Of a stretch of 5,557 nt of DNA, positions 1 to 5,557 are shown piece by piece. A model generated the notes under the pieces. That model was not told where the DNA came from, made no database searches, and saw nothing but the letters and a program-made list of their open reading frames with translations. The position numbers and the translations under genes are program-made. The DNA comes from Rugosibacter sp. (GTDB taxonomy: Bacteria; Pseudomonadota; Gammaproteobacteria; Burkholderiales; Rhodocyclaceae). The stretch is from contig JAUSQB010000137.1 in the NCBI GenBank assembly GCA_030652715.1, positions 1-5,557 of the forward strand. The letters are read 5' to 3'. Position 1 is the first letter of the stretch; every line of letters begins with the position of its first letter.

Positions 1-489
<489 letters not shown>

Positions 490-495
490 CATTGA

Positions 496-523
496 ATTTG
501 ACATGACGCATTTGATATGACAT
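496..523 (+). repeat. 14-bp imperfect tandem duplication around the DUF2322-like start codon
   Basis: Two adjacent 14-bp units, ATTTGACATGACGC (496-509) and ATTTGATATGACAT (510-523), agree over their first 12 bases except for one C/T difference. Each contains an ATG: the first (503) opens a five-codon frame whose TGA (518-520) overlaps the second ATG (517) as ATGA. The second ATG starts the DUF2322-like protein. The repeat is seen directly; any role in translational coupling is conjecture. Confidence 0.6.
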
Positions 524-846
524 TCGCAGACCAATTAAAGCAGCTCCCAAAAATTTCGCATCTGGCGTCCATTTCCTTGCTCGACGCACAAGCTCAGATC
601 GTCGCCGAAATTGAAAACAAACCAGGGCAGGCAGGCTCTGTTGCGATCTATAACCATCTCGGCCAGATCTATGGCACCATTACCCCGGCTGCCGCCAATA
701 AAGGCCTCGAGTTGTATGCAGAGCATACGGAAAATGCGCGCCTCAACCCCGGCAAACACCCTAATATTGACCGCCTGTTGGCAATTGTTGCAGGCACACT
801 CGGCACGTTGCGGATAAAGCACGTTTTCGCAACTCATCCTGAATAA
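517..846 (+). CDS. Small conserved protein of unknown function, DUF2322-like
   Basis: A 109-residue soluble protein with no signal peptide, membrane segment or cysteine. I recognise it from memory as resembling the DUF2322 family of short proteobacterial proteins; the function is unknown and none is proposed. The most family-like parts are LELYAEHTENAR (about residues 64-75) and NPGKHPNIDRLLAI (about 77-90). The N-terminal half, with ISLLDAQAQIVAEI and SVAIYNHLGQIYG, looks like short strands alternating with helix. The start at ATG 517 is the only sensible one in frame, but no good Shine-Dalgarno sequence precedes it. It sits 27 nt after purB, so translation may depend on ribosomes arriving from upstream. 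Composition resembles its neighbours. That the gene is real is well supported by the open frame, spacing and family-like sequence; the family name is less certain. Confidence 0.85.
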   Translation: MTFADQLKQLPKISHLASISLLDAQAQIVAEIENKPGQAGSVAIYNHLGQIYGTITPAAANKGLELYAEHTENARLNPGKHPNIDRLLAIVAGTLGTLRIKHVFATHPE

Positions 847-866
847 AGACTCGCCGAATACCCTAA

Positions 867-892
867 GAGACGCTTTGCCAGCGTTTCCTTTC
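867..892 (+). terminator. Possible weak terminator hairpin after the DUF2322-like gene
   Basis: GAGACGCT (867-874) pairs with AGCGTTTC (880-887) around the loop TTGCC. This gives an 8-bp stem with one G-U pair, starting 21 nt after the stop codon. The following bases (CTTTC) are only a poor U-tract, so termination would be partial at best. The position, between this gene and a separate candidate promoter, is what makes the call reasonable. Confidence 0.35.
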
Positions 893-910
893 AGCAACTC
901 TATGATTATC

Positions 911-940
911 CGGCATTTGACAGCGGCTTTCTCAATGCCG
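911..940. repeat. Inverted repeat CGGCATT-N16-AATGCCG, possible operator
   Basis: Two perfectly complementary 7-bp arms (911-917 and 934-940) are separated by 16 bases, with arm centres 23 bp apart. The left arm shares its last base with the -35 box and the right arm shares its last base with the -10 box. No U-tract follows, which argues against a terminator. A palindrome in this place is typical of operator sites, but no regulator gene is in view. Confidence 0.4.
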
Positions 941-945
941 ATACT
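917..945 (+). promoter_or_regulatory. Candidate sigma-70 promoter of the GST gene
   Basis: A perfect -35 box TTGACA (917-922) is followed after 17 bp by GATACT (940-945), which matches four of six positions of TATAAT including the key A2 and final T. Transcription would begin near 952, giving a leader of about 54 nt before the GTG at 1006. A 7-bp inverted repeat (911-917 with 934-940) brackets the spacer and touches both boxes, so a dimeric regulator could bind here. No transcript data are available; the call rests on consensus match and spacing. Confidence 0.55.
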
Positions 946-993
946 TGGTTCGGCTTTTGATTCTTCGTCAATCTGAAACTATCATTCTGCCTA

Positions 994-999
994 AAGGAG
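994..999 (+). promoter_or_regulatory. Ribosome binding site AAGGAG of the GST gene
   Basis: AAGGAG lies 6 nt before the GTG at 1006. This strong site fixes the GTG as start codon, and the protein then begins directly with the expected first strand of a GST (YRLYHSPGACS). Confidence 0.85.
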
Positions 1000-1005
1000 C
1001 GTATC

Positions 1006-1656
1006 GTGCCACAGTATCGGCTTTACCATTCCCCGGGAGCCTGCTCGCTTGCCGCTCATATTGCGTTTGAAGAACTCGGTGTGGCTTATGCGCCTATTCG
1101 AGTCATCATTGCCGAGGGGCAGAATCAAACAACCGAGTATCTGGCGATCAACCCGCGCGGCAGAGTTCCTGCTTTAGTTATTTGCGAGGGAAACACTGAG
1201 CAAGTGCTCACTGAACTATCGGCCATCCTGATTTACCTTGCACAAACCTATCCGTCTGCCAGCCTGTTGCCGCTAGACACCCTGTCCTTTGTGCGTGCAG
1301 TGGAATGGATGAGCTGGCTCGGCTCCACAATGCATGCCGGTGGCGTGCGCACAGTATTGCGTCCGGATCGATTCATCAGCGATTCTGCTGCGGCAGAGGC
1401 GGTAAAAACCCGGGGTACAGAAAATGTACGGATCGGATTTGCCGATATTGAATCGCGCCTTCATGGCCACACTTGGGCGCTGGACGATTGCTACTCAATA
1501 ATCGACGCTTATCTGCTGGTGTTCTTCCGCTGGGGAAATCGTATTGGCCTGCCCATGCGCACGGATTATCCGCACTACACACGCATCATGGACGCCGTAC
1601 GCGCGCGGCCTGCCGTACAGCGTGCTATAGCTCATGAGGGGATACAAATCGAATAA
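1006..1656 (+). CDS. Glutathione S-transferase, beta-class-like
   Basis: A cytosolic enzyme of 216 residues expected to bind glutathione and conjugate or reduce electrophiles; the physiological substrate cannot be read from the sequence. The N-terminal thioredoxin-like domain (about 1-82) has SPGACSLA, with Ser9 and Cys13 placed like the start of the beta-class motif of E. coli Gst (its Cys10). NPRGRVPAL carries the cis-proline (Pro55), and TELSAI (69-74) is the glutathione-contacting segment. The helical C-terminal domain has His110, placed like E. coli His106, and the S-x-x-D capping box (Ser164, Asp167) in YSIIDAYL. Length is normal for the family. Translation starts at GTG with a strong ribosome binding site; a promoter candidate upstream suggests a transcription unit of its own, though readthrough from purB is possible. 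It converges with secF 52 nt downstream. Nothing is truncated. Confidence 0.93.
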   Translation: MPQYRLYHSPGACSLAAHIAFEELGVAYAPIRVIIAEGQNQTTEYLAINPRGRVPALVICEGNTEQVLTELSAILIYLAQTYPSASLLPLDTLSFVRAVEWMSWLGSTMHAGGVRTVLRPDRFISDSAAAEAVKTRGTENVRIGFADIESRLHGHTWALDDCYSIIDAYLLVFFRWGNRIGLPMRTDYPHYTRIMDAVRARPAVQRAIAHEGIQIE

Positions 1657-1663
1657 ATCATCG

Positions 1664-1690
1664 AAAAAATCCCTTTCCGGTGCGAAATAG
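1664..1690 (-). terminator. Possible weak terminator of the sec operon
   Basis: Reading the - strand after the secF stop, CTATTTC (1690-1684) can pair with GAAAGGG (1677-1671) around the 6-base loop GCACCG. Six of seven positions pair, one of them G-U. One A and then six T (1669-1664) follow at once. The U-tract is good but the stem is weak and AU-rich. It lies in the 52-nt convergent gap; the + strand reading lacks a U-tract, so no matching terminator for the GST gene is evident. Confidence 0.4.
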
Positions 1691-1708
1691 TCTCGCCTGA
1701 GAAGTCAA

Positions 1709-2746
1709 TCAAACAACCGCTTCCTGTTTTTCGACTTTGGCTTTAATAAACTGGTCGCGCGATACGCCTAGCCACATCACCAGCGGGCTGGCAACGAGCA
1801 CTGAAGAGTAGATGCCGAACAGAATGCCAATCGTGAGTGCGAGCGCGAAATAATGCAACGCCGTACCACCAAAAATGAGCATTGAAGTTACCATCATCTG
1901 CGTGGAACCGTGAGTAATGATGGTACGCGAAATCGTGCTGGTAATCGCATGATCCAGTACCTGTGGTGTCGTAAAGCCACGTTTCTTCTTGAAAGTCTCA
2001 CGTACTCTGTCAAATACCACGACCGACTCATTCACGGAATAACCCAGAACCGCCAATACTGCGGCTAGTACGGGCAATGAAAATTCCCACTGGAAAAATG
2101 CAAAAAAACCAAGAATGATGACCACATCGTGCAAATTGGCAATGATGGCAGCTACAGCAAAGCGCCACTCAAAACGCAAGGCCAGATAGGCCATAATACC
2201 CAGAATCACCAAAAGCAAGGCTAATGCGCCATCTGTGGCCAATTCCTTGCCAACCTGAGGCCCGACAAATTCAACACGCTTGAGCTCAGGCTTATTTACT
2301 ACTGCATTGTCTTCCGTTTCTGTCGCACCCAAAGGAGACTTTCCAGCGATGGACTCAAGCCTATGCGGCGCCTCACCAGCACCATCCGACTGGATAACTT
2401 TTAGCAAAGACGCCATGACGCGCTCACCCACCTTGGATAAGCTCACATCTTGCTGTCCGCTTTTAGCGGGCGGCACTCGAATCAGAACATCGCGCGAAGA
2501 ACCAAAGTTTTGTACCTGGGCATCCTTAAACCCATCGGTATCAAGTTGCTGGCGTAGTCTTTCAAGCGCAGGCGCACTCGGATAGCTCACTTCAAGCAAC
2601 GTTCCTCCGGTGAATTCAATAGAAAAATTCAAGCCGCGCGACACCAGGAAGAACACCGCCAGCAAAAAAGTGATCAATGAAATAATGTTGAACACCAGCG
2701 CATGGCGCATAAAGGGAATATCTTTTTTGATGCGGAAAAATTCCAT
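1709..2746 (-). CDS. secF: Protein translocase subunit SecF
   Basis: Inner-membrane partner of SecD in the proton-driven accessory complex of the Sec translocon (RND-related fold). The 345 residues show TM1 (about 18-35), a periplasmic P1 domain, and five further membrane segments between about 173 and 327. Motifs seen are GLNFSIEFTGGT (38-49, with Glu44 where E. coli has Asp), QNFGSSRDVLIRVPP (79-93), KRVEFVGPQVGKEL (156-169), Asp207 in NLHDVVI, and GYSVNESVVVFDRVRE (235-250). The protein is longer than E. coli SecF (323). By hand comparison nearly all the excess is an insert of roughly 30 residues within about 118-155, just before the KRVEFVGP motif. It follows secD after 74 nt as last gene of the operon. 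The ATG is preceded only by a weak GAGAG-type ribosome binding site. Confidence 0.97.
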   Translation of the reverse strand: MEFFRIKKDIPFMRHALVFNIISLITFLLAVFFLVSRGLNFSIEFTGGTLLEVSYPSAPALERLRQQLDTDGFKDAQVQNFGSSRDVLIRVPPAKSGQQDVSLSKVGERVMASLLKVIQSDGAGEAPHRLESIAGKSPLGATETEDNAVVNKPELKRVEFVGPQVGKELATDGALALLLVILGIMAYLALRFEWRFAVAAIIANLHDVVIILGFFAFFQWEFSLPVLAAVLAVLGYSVNESVVVFDRVRETFKKKRGFTTPQVLDHAITSTISRTIITHGSTQMMVTSMLIFGGTALHYFALALTIGILFGIYSSVLVASPLVMWLGVSRDQFIKAKVEKQEAVV

Positions 2747-2773
2747 TTTTGTCTCTCGTTTTTAGGCTGTCAG

Positions 2774-2791
2774 ATTCGCCGGTTTGCGAAT
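2774..2791 (-). other. Small hairpin in the secD-secF spacer
   Basis: ATTCGC and GCGAAT form a perfect 6-bp stem with a 6-base loop in the message, 27 nt before the secF ATG. One arm overlaps the last of the 11-bp repeats. No U-tract follows, so it is not a terminator; it could affect message stability or secF translation. Short stems of this size can arise by chance. Confidence 0.3.
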
Positions 2792-2820
2792 TTATGTCGA
2801 GGTTACGTCGAATTTACGTC
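2788..2820 (-). repeat. Three tandem 11-bp repeats directly after the secD stop
   Basis: In message sense the units are GACGTAAATTC (2820-2810), GACGTAACCTC (2809-2799) and GACATAAATTC (2798-2788). They abut one another and the secD TAG (2823-2821) with no spare base. Each carries TAA at the same offset; since 11 is not a multiple of three, the three TAA triplets fall in three different frames. The repeats are read directly from the sequence. Their purpose, if any, is unknown. Confidence 0.75.
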
Positions 2821-4698
2821 CTATGCCTTACTGTTTCCAGGCTTCCATACCTGTCCAATCGATAAACCCTCCAGCTTGCGACGATGGCCATAAATCAGAT
2901 TGACCAACGCTCGCGAAACCACCACTGAGCTGAAGATCGATGTCAAAATTCCCAGGCAATGCACAACTGCAAAACCACGCACCGCCCCGGAACCAAAAAT
3001 CAACAAAGAGATGCCGGCAATCAAGGTAGTCACGTTTGAATCAACAATCGTCGCCCAGGCTCGGTCATAGCCCGCCGTTATGGCCGCTTGCGGCGTGCTG
3101 CCACCGCGCAACTCTTCACGGATACGCTCGTTAATCAATACGTTGGAATCAATTGCCATGCCAAGTGCCAGCGCAATGGCGGCGATACCTGGCAACGTCA
3201 GCGTGGCTTGTAGCAGCGAAAGCAAAGCCACCAGCAGCAACAAATTCGCCGATAGCGCGATCACGGAGACCACCCCGAACATAAGGTAATACGCCACCAT
3301 GAAAACCGCAATGGCAATAAATCCCCACAGGGTGGCACGAAATCCCTTGGCAATATTGTCTGCGCCCAAACTGGGGCCTATGGTGCGCTCTTCGATAATT
3401 TCCATCGGTGCGGCAAGGGAACCTGCACGTAATAGCAATGCCACATCAGCAGCTTCATTGGTAGTCATGCGGCCTGAAATTTGTACACGTCCGCCACCAA
3501 TTTCTGAGCGAATAACGGGTGCGGTGACCACTTCGCCCTTGCCTTTTTCTATCAGCAAAATCGCCATGCGCCGCCCAACGCTTTCCCGCGTAATATCCCT
3601 GAAAATTCGTGCGCCGGCAGCATCCAGCGTCAAGTGCACTGCGGCTTCTTGCGTTTCCCCATCAAACCCAGGCTGGGCGTCTGTCAAGCGCTCACCCGTC
3701 AATACGACTTGTTTTTTCACCAGCAAGGGACGTCCGCCACGCTCAACATAATATTCCGTACCTACCGGCAGCTGTCCGCGGGCTGCTCGCTCCATGATGC
3801 TCGGATTATTGCTGGCTTCATCATCCACCATGCGCACTTCAAGCGTTGCGGTACGGCCAAGAATATCTTTGGCTTTAGCCGTATCTTGTACGCCCGGTAA
3901 CTGAACGACCACGCGGTCCGCACCTTGTTGCTGTATCACCGGCTCGGCAACACCGAGTTCATTAATCCGATTATGCAAGGTGACAATATTTTGCTTGAGA
4001 GCATATTCCTGAATCCGTTGTCCAGCTTCAGGTTTTAATGTGGCGACCAGCTTGAATTCAGCACCATCCTGAATCTCAGCCAAAGCAAGATCCGGTTGGC
4101 TGTCAGCGAGCAATGCCCGCGCCTGATTGCGCATGTCCGCATCGCGAAAATGAATGACGACACTCTGTTTGTCACGATCAATACCGCTGTGTCGAATACT
4201 TTTTTCACGCAACAAACTACGCAGGTCGGCGCTGATCGAATCGAGGCGCTTGGTCAGCGCACCTTTCATATCCACTTGCAGGAGGAAATGCACTCCGCCG
4301 CGTAAATCCAGGCCTAAATACATCGGCAAGGCATGAATACTGGTGAGCCATGCGGGCGAATTGGACACCAGATTCAAGGCAACGCTATAGCTCGCATTGG
4401 CAGGGTCGGGGTTCAGCGCCTTCTCAATAATGTCTTTGGCCCTGAGTTGCGTATCGGTATCCGCCAAGCGCGCGCGCACACTGTTGCTGTCCATGGTGAG
4501 TGCCGTTGGCTTAATCGCTGCGTCTTGCAATGCCGCGTCAACTGCTGACAACAATTCGGCATCCACCTTGATGGTGACTTTAACGCTCGTCACTTGAACC
4601 GCTGGCGCTTCGCCAAAAAAGTTGGGGATCGTATAGACCAGCCCAAACACCACAGCAATCAATACCAGAATGTTTTTCCAAAGCGGATAACGGTTCAT
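2821..4698 (-). CDS. secD: Protein translocase subunit SecD
   Basis: Large inner-membrane subunit of the SecDF complex, which uses the proton gradient to draw translocating proteins into the periplasm. Its 625 residues compare with 615 in E. coli. TM1 (about 9-27) follows MNRYPLWK, and then comes a large periplasmic region (about 28-450). Conserved parts are YLGLDLRGGVHFLLQVD (127-143), RINELGVAEPVIQQQG (244-259), VQLPGV (265-270) and SEIGGGRVQISG (398-409). Five more membrane segments run from about 453 to 603, with the proton-path motif ALGMAIDSNVLINERIREEL (511-530; Asp517) and NVTTLIAGI (555-563). MNRYPLWK is the family's usual N-terminus and supports the ATG, although no clear Shine-Dalgarno sequence precedes it. 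It lies 62 nt after yajC and 74 nt before secF. No key residue appears to be missing. Confidence 0.98.
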   Translation of the reverse strand: MNRYPLWKNILVLIAVVFGLVYTIPNFFGEAPAVQVTSVKVTIKVDAELLSAVDAALQDAAIKPTALTMDSNSVRARLADTDTQLRAKDIIEKALNPDPANASYSVALNLVSNSPAWLTSIHALPMYLGLDLRGGVHFLLQVDMKGALTKRLDSISADLRSLLREKSIRHSGIDRDKQSVVIHFRDADMRNQARALLADSQPDLALAEIQDGAEFKLVATLKPEAGQRIQEYALKQNIVTLHNRINELGVAEPVIQQQGADRVVVQLPGVQDTAKAKDILGRTATLEVRMVDDEASNNPSIMERAARGQLPVGTEYYVERGGRPLLVKKQVVLTGERLTDAQPGFDGETQEAAVHLTLDAAGARIFRDITRESVGRRMAILLIEKGKGEVVTAPVIRSEIGGGRVQISGRMTTNEAADVALLLRAGSLAAPMEIIEERTIGPSLGADNIAKGFRATLWGFIAIAVFMVAYYLMFGVVSVIALSANLLLLVALLSLLQATLTLPGIAAIALALGMAIDSNVLINERIREELRGGSTPQAAITAGYDRAWATIVDSNVTTLIAGISLLIFGSGAVRGFAVVHCLGILTSIFSSVVVSRALVNLIYGHRRKLEGLSIGQVWKPGNSKA

Positions 4699-4722
4699 GT
4701 GCGCAGACCAGATAAAAGCCGG

Positions 4723-4750
4723 GGCCCTGACTTCAGAGTGACGTCAGGCC
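4723..4750 (-). other. Intercistronic hairpin between yajC and secD
   Basis: CCTGAC and GTCAGG (4726-4731 with 4743-4748) form a perfect 6-bp stem around an 11-base loop. Two further G-C pairs (4723-4724 with 4749-4750) add to it if one base (4725) is bulged. In message sense it is followed by CCCGGCTTTTATC, so a short U4 run lies several bases beyond the stem. That is too distant for a classical terminator, but partial termination or a stability element is possible. The arms also contain an 11-bp-spaced near duplication, TGACTTCAG/TGACGTCAG. Confidence 0.4.
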
Positions 4751-4760
4751 GCGTGGCAAA

Positions 4761-5102
4761 TTAAAGATTTTTCAGGGAGCCCTTGGGCAACAAAGCCGCA
4801 ACGGCTGATTTTTGTACGGTGATTTCAATGGCCCCTTCTTTGCTGTCGGCAACTTCCAGGCCCAGATAGTTTTCACCCAGTCGGCTAATACGCCCGGCGA
4901 TTCCACCTTGGGTTATGACCTCATCGCCTTTGGCGAGTGAGTTAATCATTTTTTGCTGCTCTTTAGCCTTGCGCATTTGCGGACGGATCATCAAAAACCA
5001 CAACACAACGAACATGAACACAATAGGCAACATGCCCATCAATCCACCGAAAGGATCCGCTGCTGCACCGCTCGCCTGGGCATACGCATTTGAAATAAAC
5101 AC
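4761..5102 (-). CDS. yajC: YajC, SecDF-associated membrane protein
   Basis: Small inner-membrane protein that associates with SecDF (and YidC) at the translocon; its exact role is modest and debated. The 113 residues begin with a short periplasmic MFISNAYAQ segment. One membrane helix follows (about 22-39, LMGMLPIVFMFVVLWFLM), then the typical IRPQMRKAKEQQK (39-51) and a cytoplasmic beta-rich domain with KGDEVITQGGIAGRI (58-72). Length and layout are normal for the family. The start codon is GTG, fixed by AAGGAG 6 nt upstream. It lies 49 nt after tgt and 62 nt before secD, so it is part of the sec operon. The promoter is not in the spacer as far as I can see and probably lies upstream of or within tgt. 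Confidence 0.96.
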   Translation of the reverse strand: MFISNAYAQASGAAADPFGGLMGMLPIVFMFVVLWFLMIRPQMRKAKEQQKMINSLAKGDEVITQGGIAGRISRLGENYLGLEVADSKEGAIEITVQKSAVAALLPKGSLKNL

Positions 5103-5108
5103 AAAACT

Positions 5109-5114
5109 CTCCTT
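5109..5114 (-). promoter_or_regulatory. Ribosome binding site AAGGAG of yajC
   Basis: In message sense AAGGAG stands 6 nt before the GTG at 5102-5100. It is the only strong ribosome binding site visible in the tgt-yajC-secDF stretch and it decides the GTG start. secD and secF have weak sites by comparison. Confidence 0.85.
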
Positions 5115-5123
5115 GAATAGTCA

Positions 5124-5141
5124 TCGGCCAAGGTCGGCCAA
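5124..5141 (-). repeat. 10-bp-period direct repeat in the tgt-yajC spacer
   Basis: The 8-mer TTGGCCGA (message sense) occurs twice with two bases between (5141-5134 and 5131-5124). The GGCC cores can also pair with each other as a 4-bp stem with a 6-base loop. The element lies between the tgt stop and the yajC ribosome binding site. No function is assigned. Confidence 0.5.
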
Positions 5142-5151
5142 ATGTGGTTGA

Positions 5152-5557
<406 letters not shown>

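Noticed and set aside
535..897. 120-codon open frame on the - strand opposite the DUF2322-like gene
   Set aside because: The + strand frame gives a protein with family-like conserved segments and fits the operon spacing; the - strand frame has no support.
875..906. Second promoter candidate TTGCCA (875-880) with TATGAT (901-906)
   Set aside because: The boxes are good singly, but the spacer is 20 bp, too long for a sigma-70 promoter, and the -35 box falls in the loop and arm of the candidate terminator.
1657..1708. Bidirectional terminator between the GST gene and secF
   Set aside because: Only the - strand reading has a U-tract; the TCTC-GCCT-GAGA stem at 1690-1701 has four pairs and no U-tract on the + strand.
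3299..3751. 150-codon open frame on the + strand inside secD
   Set aside because: It is antisense to conserved SecD motifs, and its composition (many Ser, Arg, Pro, Ala) is that expected from reading a membrane-protein gene backwards.
4739..4746. Palindrome TGACGTCA between yajC and secD
   Set aside because: An 8-bp palindrome in the middle of an operon, better explained as part of the hairpin and near-duplication there; its likeness to a eukaryotic regulatory site is irrelevant in a bacterium.

Overview
The window is an ordinary, densely packed piece of a proteobacterial chromosome. The protein sequences point to a betaproteobacterium, perhaps of the Nitrosomonadales type. The signs are a YajC starting MFISNAYAQ, a SecD C-terminus ending in a GLSIGQVWKP-type tail, a small DUF2322-like protein behind purB, and moderate GC. 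This placement is inferred from recognised protein families; no database was searched.

Layout. On the + strand, 1-489 is the 3' end of purB (adenylosuccinate lyase, purine synthesis), entering the window at its catalytic signature loop. Next come a small conserved gene of unknown function (517-846, DUF2322-like) and, after a 159-nt gap with a good promoter candidate, a beta-class-like glutathione S-transferase with a GTG start (1006-1656). The right two thirds lie on the - strand and read, in transcription order, tgt (partial, cut by the window end) - yajC - secD - secF. This is the widespread tgt-yajC-secDF order. The two gene groups converge at 1657-1708, where a weak terminator-like structure can be drawn for the sec operon.

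How the genes work together. SecD, SecF and YajC form the accessory membrane complex that uses the proton gradient to help the SecYEG/SecA translocon release and pull proteins into the periplasm. Tgt inserts the queuosine precursor preQ1 into tRNA anticodons and is linked to the sec genes only by operon position. PurB, the DUF2322-like protein and the GST are not obviously connected with these.

No mobile element, CRISPR array, RNA gene or novel multigene system is visible. The points worth a second look are small. Three perfectly phased 11-bp repeats abut the secD stop codon and place a TAA in every reading frame. A 7-bp inverted repeat brackets the candidate GST promoter. SecF has a periplasmic insert of about 30 residues relative to E. 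coli SecF. Short near-tandem duplications recur in four of the six spacers between genes. There is no gene-free stretch longer than 160 bases.
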